This document shows, piece by piece, positions 10,976 to 22,650 of a stretch of DNA of 64,000 bases. Where the stretch lies: NCBI GenBank assembly GCA_036874045.1, contig CM072341.1, forward strand, positions 74,501-138,500, written 5' to 3'. Source of the stretch: Cymodocea nodosa (taxonomy: Eukaryota > Streptophyta > Magnoliopsida > Alismatales > Cymodoceaceae). The position numbers and the translations under genes are program-made. The notes below the pieces were generated by a model that did not search any database, was not told the origin of the DNA, and was given only the letters and a program-made list of their open reading frames with translations. The first letter of the stretch is position 1, and the number at the start of each line of letters is the position of its first letter.

Positions 10976-13900
10976 ATGCGTCTATTTCTATCCTGAGGAA
11001 TAGCTGCGCTCGTCGTGCCTGTACCGATTGTTGCTGTTGCTGGTAGTTTACCTGTGTGCTATCTGTGCGTGAGAAAACATAATAACCATGAGATAAATAA
11101 TCCAATCCTGAGGAAGCTGATGGGGGTGTTCTTGCGCGCACGTTTGTGAAGCTAGTCAGCTACTGCGGCAAGAGCTCCTTTCGTGATGCTTCCCAGGGAG
11201 GAATGGGTTTGGTGTGAGTTGTGTCGGATTATGATCTCGCCTTGTATGTGAAACAGAAACACCACCTTCGCATCAACTGGAAATCGCAAACAAACATTCT
11301 GCCCAAAAACAAGTTTATTTATATCTCGACGTTGTATCTTATTATCCGTCGCAAGCGATCCTTTTAATGCAAGGACAACTCACATTTTTTATATAATGCT
11401 AATGCCTAGAAACAAGTGTATTTTTATTCCAATCATGGACGTTTTAAGCCCTTTTTCTTTTCTTTTTTCTGCTTTTGCTTATTTCGATATGTCGAAATGT
11501 CCAACATTTTTATAATAAAAAAAAAGACCACGGGTGAAAACTCTTGATTATTTTCATGAAATTAAATTTTTGGAGGCACAACCTCACACTGTCGACTGTC
11601 GGTGTTTTCGAAGTTGGAGTACCTTTTATTCTGGCATCGGCTGCAGATCAAACAATATTGACCAGGAGATAAGTTATCGACCGAGAGAAACATCCATCAT
11701 GTGATTCTTCGTTGATCATGTGATAAGTTATCTGACAGAAGAAACATCACGTGATTCTTTATTGAAGACAACTTTATCGGGATTCAACGTGACAATCAAA
11801 AACTTGCAGGCACAACAAGTTCCATTGCTGAGAGTCGATATTAAATTCATTGTCAAGGACAAATACCTTTTCTTTTATTCCTTTCGTAACTTTTTTAGTT
11901 TAGCGGTAATTTTTACTCTAGTCAAAGTTCTTCTTAATTTATCACTCTTTATCTTTGAAAAAACCAACAAAAACAAAAGGGGGACGGAAAAGAGTGAAAC
12001 TGTGAAAGAATGCTTACTGGATTGTGCCAAACGGTGTTCTACTGAAGGTGCCGGCGACGACCTCTCTCCTCATGACGCTGACGTTGTCTCTTGTTCTCTT
12101 TCCCTTAATTTTGATCCCGCCGGCGGATTCCGAACGTTTATTAGTCGTTGATCGCAAATCCTTCTTTCACCTGTTTTAATTTCTCGATTGTTTTTGACGA
12201 AGGAAGAACAAATGTTGGAGCACATGCATTTTGATTCGTTGAAGTAATAAGACATCCATTCACGTGCTTCCGATGAGTCGACCGACATGTACATCAACAC
12301 TAATGTGTCAACAAGTAAAAATGTCAGACTAACATGTTGTGAAACACCAATAGCTATCAAGAAGCCTTTGGCGGTGGCTCAAACTACTGGTCCGAAATCC
12401 GAATGCCTGGACCAAGAGAGGGGGAGGAGAGGATGAATCTCGGATATATCTATCTATCATTCGGACTAACACAGACCCGAAAAAGTAGAATCCATTCATT
12501 AAACGGTTAATTATCGGATTGGGGGCAAGTCCAATTGTAGAATCCATGAGCCCGTGGGTCGTAGTTCTCCACGACCTTTCCAGATCGCACATGTCTGTCA
12601 CTAATCCCCCCCGTTGCTGTCCACTTCTCTTCTCTACTCCTTCTCTTGATGTTGACTCCCCTCCCTTGGGCAAAAACTTCCAGCGATTTATGCTGGGATA
12701 CAACGGCGCTTGCGAAAAGTCAACCGATCGAGCAAATTATAATTGTTCATCACAAATTTGTTTTTCGTCAGACGATCATTGACAAAGATTTGTGACGATG
12801 GTTACGTCCAAAACCGAAGTTTTCCTTGGTTTAAAATGTTGTTTGCGTTTTTCTGATGTGTGTAAGCACGCGAGGAGGAGGATTGACGGCGATAACGTAG
12901 ACGAAAGCCACGTGCCTCAATGATTGATGCAACTTCCATCACCAACCACCACTGTCCACAATCTAATAGTCTAATGTAATGTAATGTAATTTCATTATTT
13001 ACCTTTCTCGAGTAAAGATCGTAGTTTTATATATGTTCGAGTAAATCGATACTAAGATCTACGTACGTCGCCTGATAACCAAGAAATTAATGGCGATCGC
13101 GTCGTTCTCTGTGGGTGCGCACATGATCTGCCGTTTCGCGTCAGATTGCGAGTGCAGCTGCCGGAAGTTCCATGGATACGACGGTGTCGAATTTTAATAT
13201 TGTAATCGATGGTTACCAGTTATTATTATTACGATATAGATGTAGATAAGAGCTGAAGCGACGCTGCGTACATACACTTGTTCCTCTACCCACCCACCCA
13301 TCCATTGGGCGTGGCAACGCCAACCACGGAAACGTACGAACGACTAGGTTGGGTCGGTTGAGGCAGACAAGTCACGTGATTTACTGAATTAAACTTTTTA
13401 AAAAATATATCATTTCTTTGCACATATCACGCCGTCGAATTATTTACTAAATCCCATTAAAAATAAATAAATTATTATTTATTAAATTCCACCGTCCACG
13501 GACGCGTATCCACCGTACCACCTCGCTGCTGCCGCCACTGGGGAGTGCCGGTTTGGTTTCGGTTTCATTTTACGACACATTGGAGATAAGATTTTGATTA
13601 AAATATTATCTTGAAAAAAGAAAAAAAAATTACCTTAGTAAAATCTATCCATATATATATGTATGTAGACATATCATAATGAATAATATCTGAATCGAAT
13701 TATTTCAATTTCAGTTATAAAATGAATTATTCCAGGGAATATCCCCATGAGAGGGCTGGATATTCCGATCCCGCGCCTGAAATGGACCGGCCCGCTGTCC
13801 ATAAATTCCCACCCAACGCCCCTTCCTTCAAAGACCTTTTCTGTTTACCGCCCATTCCTCTTCCCCTCTGGCTTGGTCTTTCTTTCTTTCTTTAGGTTTC

Positions 13901-14044
13901 ATCCTCCGCCCCACCGCCAGTTGTTTAGCTTTAGGATTCTTTCCTCCCTTTTGCTTCTCTGCGGTTGATTTGAAGGCGAGGAAGAGGTAGAACGACGACG
14001 AGGACCATAGCAAGCAAAAGGCAGATATCGATCGACAAGGAATT
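10976..14044. other. ADF 3' flank, intergenic region and kinase leader
   Basis: 10976-11400 is likely ADF 3' untranslated and flanking sequence. From 11400 to 13740 I recognise no gene; open frames near 11720-12151 and 12329-12703 have no familiar motif. The part after about 13740 is C/T-rich with a TATA-like CATAAATT near 13800, and is probably the core promoter and leader of the kinase gene at 14045. Confidence 0.45.
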
Positions 14045-14966
14045 ATGCAACAACTGACAGAGAGATTGGCGACTGAATACCATGTCGGAACCGAGATCGG
14101 CCGCGGGAGATTCGGCATCGTGTACAACTGCACGTCCGCCTTCACCGGAGATTCCTTCGCCCTCAAATCTGTCGATAAGTCGGCCATCCCCGATGCCATT
14201 GATCGCGATCTCGTGGAGAGGGAGGCTAAGCTCACCGAGCTCGTCACCGGCCACCCCAACGTCGTCGGCCTTCACCGTGTGTTCGAGGACGACAGCTCAG
14301 TCCACCTCGTCCTCGACCTCTGCTCCAGCCCTGATCTGTTCGCTCGCATCACCGAAGCGGAGGAACCTGCCTCCGAGGCCGCCGCGGCGACCGTCATGCG
14401 CCAGTTGATGGAGGCGATTGCCCACTGCCACGCCAAGGGTGTGGCGCACAGGGACGTCAAACCCGACAACGTCCTATTCGATGAGGCTGGCGGCCTGAAG
14501 CTGGCGGACTTCGGATCCGCGGGCTGGTTCGGAGACGGGAGGGCGATGGAAGGGCTGGTGGGGACGCCGTACTACGTGGCGCCGGAGGTGGTGGCGGGGA
14601 GCGAGTACAACGAGAAGGTGGACGTGTGGAGCGCCGGGGTCATCCTCTACGTTATGCTGTCGGGAACCGTGCCCTTCTACGGGAATACGGCTGTGGAGAT
14701 CTTCCAGGCGGTACTGAGGGCCAACCTCAGGTTCCCCACGGCCCTCTTCCGTGGGGTGTCCGCCAGCGCCAAGGATCTTCTGCGCAGAATGCTCAGCAAG
14801 GACGTCAACAGAAGGCTGTCCGCCGAGCAAGTGCTCCGTGAGCGCCTCTTCCTCTTTTGGTTCATTTTCTTACACAGCAATCATTATTTCTTTGTTTTTA
14901 AAGTGCTATTACTTGGCAGGTCATCAGTGGATGGCATCTGCCGGAGCAACGGCGAAAGGCGGATGA
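14045..14966 (+). CDS. PPCK: Phosphoenolpyruvate carboxylase kinase-type Ser/Thr kinase
   Basis: Exons 14045-14837 and 14920-14966 encode 279 residues, essentially a bare CDPK-like catalytic domain with no autoinhibitory segment or EF hands, which is the hallmark of PEPC kinase. Visible features: glycine loop GRGRFG (19-24), K41, HRD (135-137) followed by VKPDN, DFG (155-157), GTPYYVAPE (173-181), and the final QVLRHQWM formed across the splice. The family phosphorylates the N-terminal serine of PEP carboxylase, relieving malate inhibition, and is controlled mainly by transcription and protein turnover (light/circadian or nutrient signals). The single intron near the 3' end matches PPCK genes. 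The 82-nt intron has no in-frame stop, so retention would give a 315-residue form with a different tail. A CDPK-related kinase is the alternative, less likely given the length. Confidence 0.9.
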
Positions 14967-17900
14967 TCCGTCGCCCTGAACGCCATGGGTGAAGAGCTGC
15001 TGCTTGCTTAATGGTGTACAGATAAATAGACATACACGGCCACTCTCTGCTTCTCTCGGACATTAAGGAAGGCATTGGGCATCGAGAAGCTTCTTGTCCT
15101 GTTTGCTCCGGACCACCGGTTTTGGTAGATTTCTTCTCAAAGGCAGTCCGGCGTCCGTATATGAGTTAATTAGGTAGTGTAATGGCGCTGCTTTCGATCG
15201 CTGTTTTCTGGGTGGTAGGTACAAGGGCGTGGTGTTCCTGTTTCCTTTCCTCTGCCGCTGTGATAGATCTATGGCTACTGCAACGTGTGTACGTATACAT
15301 AGCAACTGCTGCTGTTTCTGAGTAACAAATATGATAATGCCCTGCTTTTTCCATCTTCTTGTGCTTCTTCACTGCTCTGCCGATGCGACATGTTCCCTTT
15401 GTCTTCAGCTTTTCGCGGATGTGGATCATTTTCCTTCTCCGTGAAAGGTATTCATAAAGGAATTCATTTTGTATCATCGAAGAATCTATTATTGCGCTCG
15501 GAGCTGGAGAGTCTCGAGAGTCTTTCGGACACGTTGAGTGGTTCACGGCATTTGCTTCGTTTGCATTCGTTATTTTAATTCAGGGGAAGGTACTGATTGC
15601 CACGTCCACCCATCCTTAAAGCAGTATAATACGATGATCAATTTCTTTAAAATAACTGGTGTATGAATTTACTACATGATTTTATTATAACAAGTAATTA
15701 AATTAATAAGAATTAAACACTAAAATACGATTTCGTGTGTGCGCGAGGAAACATTAACTAGAGTACGTTCTTCTTACATGCGCTTGCAAACAAAATTAAA
15801 AAGTAATTTTATTATAAGTTATGCTAGCTCATTAATAATTTTACTAAAATAGCCAATAATTAAACAATTGGACTGCATTATCGATTCTTAATTTTTTTTT
15901 GCAATTACATTACATTCATTTCTGCGATTTCTTCGACCACCCGTCGTCGTCGTCCACGTAAGAATCTTTTGATTGGCATGGGACGACCCGTTAATCTTCA
16001 CCCCCTATCACAATCAATTTACCAGGAGCGGCGCCATATAACCGTCCAGAGTAGTTTTCAATTTTTTGTGAGAACTTGACGTACCATCTTATGTCAGTAA
16101 TAAATAATAAATTGCACACTTGAGCCTTGTGGATTTATCGTAGACGTCACTTGGTCGACGGTGAAATTGGGGTGTTGACCGACGTGACCTTGATTTTTAT
16201 CCGATTGAGCTAAGCTGGCACGACATGGGACCCACGTGCTAACACGACTCGAAACAGGCAACACCGGTTATTTTAAAAAAAAAAATTATAAATGGGTATC
16301 CAACAGTCGAATCTTCCAACCGTTGCATGATTCAACTGTTGTTGAATTCCTACTTAAAATTAAAAAAAAAAATCTGCAAAGAGGCCTATGTATTTTATTT
16401 ATTCTCTTCTAAAAGATTAACCATCTTAATAGACATTTACCAATATGTGAAAGCTATGCCTAAAAAACATGCTCCTAATCCTATTATACAACCTTAACTA
16501 TATCATAATTTTAAGGGTAGTATTGAAATACTACACTATGATCTTAAAAATGACAGAAAATTTGATGCTAGATTTATTATTGATTTGTCTATTAATTTTA
16601 CTAATAATCAAAAATATATTTCTCAAATTCACTGTTTACAATGCAGTCATTTGTTCGTAGAAGAGCCACTAGGCATGATGTTATGATAATGCCTGACGCA
16701 AAATGGTAAGGAAAATGCAACACGAATCATTACCATGAACCAAAAAAGCAAGCGTGATTAAGCTGTTGAGCTATGGGTCATGCATGAATTGCCTCGTCAA
16801 GAGTTTGGATTGATATAACACAACACAATTGACATGTACGTAGAAGTCTTATCATTGCCATTGAGCCTCACTAGCTTAGGACCCCACACTAAACCTAATC
16901 AAGCTAATGTAACGATACTTCAAACAGTACACTTTATTTGCGACTATTTTCTGGTACTAATCATTAACATCACATAAACAAAAATCATTGTAACCGAAAC
17001 ATTCATGTTACCTCCCTCTCTCTCTCCTCTTTTATCTTCCACGTCAATAAACACTAAATCAAATCACGACCTTCCACTGCGAAAAATCAAAGGACCACAA
17101 CGAACGAGAACCCCAGGCAAACGCGGCCCTATTACGGACATTCCTATTTCCAACGCAACAGGCAAACGCGGCCCCCCTTGTTTTGCCGTTCTCTTAAAGG
17201 CATTAATTATTGATAGCTAGCTTGTCAACTTTGAATAAAATATACATATATTGACAGCAGGTAGCGTCCAACCACCACACGTGACACATAATTTTTTTTT
17301 TTCAAGATTAAGATATTATTTACATATTTTAAATATTAAAATTTCACAAGATTTAAACTCGAAATCAAGGAAGACGTTTAAAGATTTTCTTGTATTCCAT
17401 CCACCATACACAATTCGTCCGTCCGCCTTTCTAACAGTCCCATGTGTTTAACTCTCGACTATCATTATTATCATTACTATAATACCAGACATTCTAGCCT
17501 AGAGAGAAATAAATGTTATTAATTTCTAATTTTGAGTGGGAAGATCTTTATGTGTTCTTTATAACATTTTGAATATTGAGTATATGCACTTTAGCTTGCT
17601 TGTTCTCTCCACGTCTCCGAATCAGACATGCAAAGAGGAAGAAAAAGGATTATGGGCACACACTTGTCATGCTGTAAAAGATTAATTTTAAGAGAGTTGT
17701 AGATTTCGTTTAGAAAATAAAAAAGATAAAACTTGAAATTTATTGATATTTCCAAGAATGCTCTTCAGAATAGGATGATGAATTTTTTGATGATTACTAT
17801 TTAAACTATTTATGATTACCATTTAAAATGCATCCAATGATCTAGTACTAGTTAAAATATTTATAATACTTATAATTACTATTTAATATTTATCCAATAT

Positions 17901-18080
17901 TTAGTGATGAATTTTTAAAATTATTAATAATTGAAATTATTTATGATTAAAATGAACCCATCTAGCAGTTTGACGGTGAAGATGGCAAATTGAACGAAAT
18001 TTACTCTTATGAAAATATACATTTAACTATATCTAATGACAAGGACGCATGAAAAAAAATTTATTTTTATCATTTCACAG
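14967..18080. other. Kinase 3' flank and AT-rich intergenic region
   Basis: 14967 to about 15590 is probably the 3' untranslated region and flank of the kinase gene. The remainder is AT-rich. An imperfect 12-bp inverted repeat (CAACAGTCGAAT and ATTCAACTGTTG) occurs at about 16302-16343. The repeated phrase CAAACGCGGCCC appears twice near 17118 and 17163. No gene is recognised. Confidence 0.45.
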
Positions 18081-18719
18081 GCAAAATCCATTGGAACCTG
18101 TGCACAGTTGCGCCTGAAGATGCACGGAAACTACGATAACTGCCGCAAGTCCAACGCGGTAATTACCGTCTTCAAATACGTTCTTAATTTATCTACAATC
18201 TTGGGATTTACTTATATGAGAAAGGGGGTTGTCATTTTCAAGATGACCTTCACTTCAAAAAATAATGGTAGAGATATTTCTATACCACACTACATTGGTT
18301 TGTTTAAAAACTTACACATGGATGTGTAATTACCGTCTTCAAATACGTTCTTAATATATCTACAATCTTGGAATCTTGGTATTTACTTATATGAGAAAGG
18401 GGGTTGTCATTTTCAAGATGACCTTCACTTCAAAAAATAATGGTAGAGATATTTCTATACCACACTACATTGTTTCTGTTTAAAAACTTGCACATGGATG
18501 TGCAGTGAAGCGAAGGAATCATACATGCGTCTGCATTTGTGGCCGACCGTGCCTTTTGTTCTGGTTCCTTGCCCTGAAGAAGTGGGCTGTGAGTATGATA
18601 GGTACGGATGGAATGATAAGAATAAGTATTTATTAGCCTGGAAGGAAGGACGGATGGATGTCGTCACCAAGTGGTCGACGATGGATGATGTGGACACCAC
18701 TATGGAAAGCATGGAATAA
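18081..18719 (+). other. Two exon-like segments of an unrecognised gene or pseudogene
   Basis: Segment A, 18081-18158, is preceded by a good acceptor (TTTCACAG) and followed by GTAATT; its open frame reads AKSIGTCAQLRLKMHG then NYDNCRKSNA. Segment B, 18506-18719, follows TGTGCAG and is open in the frame EAKESYMRLHLWPTVPF to a TAA at 18717, with PCPEEVGCEYDRYGW inside. Joined at the obvious sites the two frames do not match: A ends in phase 0, whereas B needs two bases carried over. An alternative weak donor at CAA|GTCC would restore the frame. I do not recognise the protein. Either an earlier exon lies upstream and splicing differs from my guess, or this is a decayed gene fragment. Confidence 0.35.
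18159..18502. repeat. Tandem duplication of an intron-like unit (167 and 177 bp)
   Basis: Copy 1 runs 18159-18325 and copy 2 18326-18502. Both start GTAATTACCGTCTTC and end CACATGGATGTG. They differ at only a few bases plus a small insertion in copy 2, where ATCTTGG is itself doubled. The pair fills the space between the two exon-like segments, and only copy 2 is followed by CAG. Confidence 0.9.
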
Positions 18720-19091
18720 ATAACGAAGACGATAAAAGATGTAAAGATCATACAACAATATAATAAATAACATGATATGACATGACATAGACATTATAAA
18801 TATATAATATCATATAGTACAAAACGTACGTTTTTTTACAGGTGTATGGTATGCTTTTTTTATAAAAACACACAATAATGCACCCGGGTGAGAGAACCAG
18901 TGTTCATAGAATCAGATTGCACTTCTCCCATATATTGCAATGGATCGGAGAGGTGAAGTATGGACAAAGGGCGTGAGCGACCCACCCACCCTACACAGAA
19001 TGCCAAATTTACTGCTGCTCTCTCCGTCCACCCTACACAAAATCCCATCAAATTTGCAGCGTCCCTTCCCCCCAAATATTGCAATGACAAA
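18720..19091. other. Spacer with a short direct repeat
   Basis: No gene is recognised. Around 18980-19065 the phrase CCACCCTACACA(G/A)AATGCC or its variant occurs twice, separated by roughly 50 bases, making a short direct repeat. Confidence 0.4.
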
Positions 19092-19412
19092 TTAAGGACC
19101 TATTAATTCGTCCAAGGAAATTCCAAACATGTCAGTGGTAAAATCCAAGAAGCCATTTTCTGCTGTGCACTCCTTAATATCCACATTATCATCCAGGAAA
19201 CCAGAGGTTGCTTCCTATTTTATCTGAGTATCACAACCAGAGCCTTGTATCATGCCATCAGCAGGAGACTCTTCCTAAGAATGCATTGTTTGGGAATTCA
19301 GTCTTTCCGAATTCTTAGTCGCAGCCAAGAAACCAAAATCATTCACGTCAATATGCCACAGTTCCATGCTGGGAGACTTCCACTCTAGAATCAATCCTCC
19401 AAGACCTAACAT
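19092..19412 (-). pseudogene. Decayed reading frame with two internal TAG codons
   Basis: From an ATG at 19412 a single frame can be followed for 106 codons to TAA at 19094-19092. It begins MLGLGGLILEWKSPSMELWH and ends FLDFTTDMFGISLDELIGP. The amino-acid make-up (acidic, Asn/Ser-rich, with repeated SQTM and GFLD phrases) looks like real protein, but TAG occurs in frame at 19277-19275 and 19217-19215, each followed by GAA. A further TAG precedes the ATG in the same frame. Both internal TAGs could derive from CAG by C-to-T change, or could mark 3' splice sites (TTCTTAG, AAAATAG). I do not recognise the family. Confidence 0.4.
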
Positions 19413-22400
19413 TGTTTGAGAGACCCTTGTCAGCTAGTCAACAAATGTTTTACAACTTAATGCTAAACAATGTACCACCCATTCAATGCACCATTAAATT
19501 TTCGAATCGCCAAACCAAGATGATCCCGTGTGGTAGCTTATTACAGAGATCCAACATATATTCAAGCCCGGATAAGACACGAACTGTAACATAAATAGTT
19601 TCATGTTTCTAAAAAAAGACAATACAGACACAGCAGTAACCTACATAGCTCTTGCTTTCAAGAGCCTAAAAGGTGAACAAAATGGCTCTCTTAGACAGAT
19701 AAACACAAGCAAAACATGGGAAGCTGATGAGCCATGCAACAAACCTCAATAATCCAAGACGATTTGCAAACATCAGAAACCCAAAAGCATGAGAATTGAC
19801 AGAAATCCGATTCAAAACAGAGAAGAATAAAGCACAAGGGTAATACAAATCAGATAATGGAGATATTAGCTGCAGCTTTCAATGGTCAACAGAAAAATAT
19901 AGCTGTTATTTTGATACTTGCAAAGATACATTACGAAAGATAGTGTTCAATTGTGCTTTTTATTGAAAGAATGTGAAAGAATGTGCTTTCATAAAATAAA
20001 GTTGAGTAATTGGTGAAAGCATTGAAGTACTGATGAACGTACAGTAGAAACCCGTCTAGCAGAGAGACTTTACCACCAAAAGAGCGAAAAAAAATTACCA
20101 CCAATAATGGTGGCAACGGTGACACTACGAGCAAGATACACTATCGATTTATAAGGTTAGCACAAGCAAGACCGCATGCACAAGAAAGAAAAAAAAAAAA
20201 ATCAAATCATAACCATTGTTCAATGATCATCATTATTACCATAAAAAAGATCATGATGATCTGTTATCTACAAAATTCAAATAAGAAACCAATGCAATTA
20301 TTTGTTTTATCTTTAAGCAAAGAGAACTCTTCATTATTTTCTGTAACTTCCTACAAAATGAAAAAATAAAACATAAATGACAGTTCATAAATTAAGGAAG
20401 GAATACATTAAAGGCAGTGAAGACTGAAGAGAAATTGAAATATATAGTGGATATTTCAGAAAAGAGATGCGGTTGTTGGATTCGTTTTCTCCTAGAATGG
20501 GCAGCTATTCCATGCAAGATTTTGAGGTGAGATGTGGAGATGGTTATTGGCATCACTAACTATTATGTCACCCCTTGGTAATACACATATAGAGGTATAC
20601 ACATGGATTAACAGAATTTACGGGAATATTGGTTTGGTCCATTGCACATGGCCTCCATTAGTATATTGAATGGACTCCACCAGCAATTACTTAAAAAATT
20701 ATTGGCTCATGGACCTCACAAGATATCCTCCCTAGTACACAAATTATGGACAGAGTTTCAGTTAAGACTAATTGTGGAATATCCAACTCAATAGAAAAGT
20801 CATTTCTTCATATATCTCAAGAAATGTCCCCATAGAAGTTAATGTGCCAATACACTAGAGTGGTAAGCTAAGGCGACTATGCAACAACTACGGATCCATT
20901 TAAATATATATTTTTTAAAATTTTCCATGCATATATTACATGGATTTATGAATATCTAATAAGTAATTATGCATACTTTTATCTCTATTATTTACCAAAT
21001 AACATTGAAATACGTAAATAATCCTAAAATAACATCAAAATACTTGTGTAAAAATATTACTATAAATATCAAAGTAATACATATAACCATATATTTCAAT
21101 AATTATATATACTTCAGGGTATTAGTGTGAATATTTTAAGTAAAAAAATCATCTTAATTAAAACAAGGCATGGAGAGCCAAGACTCTAAGATGTATGATT
21201 GACATTAAAAATTATATTTCTTTATATGTATTTTCATGCATAAATGATTCTTTACAAAAGGTATTTTATGTAAGAATTAGATGTTTTATCAATTACAAGG
21301 TCAAATATGGAAAAATGCTTAAAAGAAGATAATTTTACAAAGAAATCAGTATTTTATATGGTTTAGATAGGATGCATGAAAATAGATCTTTAATGTTATG
21401 TTATGCACTATTTGAGTCCCTTACAAGTTCTTATTTATTTGGGCAATTTTGCATGTACCAAGTATAAAGGACATTATTGGAAGAACTTATGAAGGGCATT
21501 TTAGACATTTCTTTCCTCCATACTTAAGCACCCCTAGGGCACTTCGTGCAGCATCTCTCTCATTCGTGGACTTCGCTTCACCAACAGCTAGGTGTTCCTC
21601 GTGACTTCCTACAGTGAACGTGAAGAGCACTTATGGTGGATCGACGTCTTGTGGTGGTATTTTGACATGAAGTACCTCTTTAGTGTGGTGAAACAGTTCA
21701 CACAAAGGTGGTCTGCATGGAAGTAAGACATAAGGAGGTGAGGTGCATGGCTTGTAGAACACATAGGTCACCACAGAGAAGAGTGATGCACATAGGAATA
21801 GCACCATTGTGGGCATGGTTGCATGGAACAAAGACTTCAGCATATTTTGGTGGCTGCAAGGAGCCAAGCATCCAGTGAAGCAAGACCCTTGATTGGCAGT
21901 CCTAGGTGTGGGTGATCCTTCTTTGATGAGTTTCACCACATTTAGTGGCAACCATGGAAGTATGTAAATCTTTTCTTGCTTTAGTTCTTATTTCCAGCAA
22001 CGATTCTATCCATTTCCCCTTGATTTTGTTATGTGAATACCTAAACAGCACTAATATAGTGTTTTCTTTGCTTGTTAGAGTAGTTTGTAGTGTAGTTTAG
22101 TTGTGCACGTTAGGTGTTTGTTGGTATGTGCGTGTGTGTTTAGTAGTGTAATGTAGTGTAGTGATAGTTTTTAGTTGTTGTTTAGTAGTTTTATTAGTTG
22201 TATTCAGTTAATGACAATTGGGCTGCATGTGCTTAAGGTTCTCACATTAAATCAATATACCTGTTGCATTACAATTAATTATGTCATGTGTGGATAGCAT
22301 ATGAAGCTTGCATGTCTTTGTGCCATAATTAATAAATGCAATGTATGTTGATTGAGTGTATGGCGTTATATCTTTCAGCCCATTACCTTGGAATAATTAA

Positions 22401-22650
22401 TATTTAGTTTTCTATTAGATTGGTTTAGTGTCCAACAAGTGTTCATTGAAATGCCCAAGTGAGCAGCATTTACTTACCATTATGACGTAGAGCCTTTTTG
22501 TACTTCTTGCTTGAGTGTTTATCAATCTTAGCTAGTTTGCCTTAATCATTTGTGTAGAATTCAAAATATTAATTTACAATATTTTGTAGATATGACCTGT
22601 ACTTGCCACAACAATGCTATGTACTTACAGATATTAATTTAAAATTTTTA
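19413..22650. other. Long AT-rich region without recognised genes
   Basis: No intact gene is visible. The part 21480-22000 differs from its surroundings: a TATA-like leader, then a frame on the minus strand around 21631-21951 with no known motif; it may be a retroelement piece. 22080-22210 is a G/T-rich low-complexity tract built from TAGTGTAGT and TTTAGT variants. Confidence 0.4.

Noticed and set aside
12329-12703. 124-codon minus-strand frame in the ADF-kinase spacer
   Set aside because: No motif, no promoter or splice context, and no similarity to known families by eye.
14082-14408. Serine/proline-rich frames inside the kinase exon
   Set aside because: They are alternative-frame readings of the kinase catalytic domain with no independent start context.
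15166-15546. 126-codon minus-strand frame beside the kinase gene
   Set aside because: It lies antisense to the kinase 3' untranslated region and has no recognisable domain.
21631-21951. Cys-rich minus-strand frame, 106 codons
   Set aside because: It looked at first like a small secreted protein, but there is no signal peptide at the start and the region resembles retroelement leader sequence.
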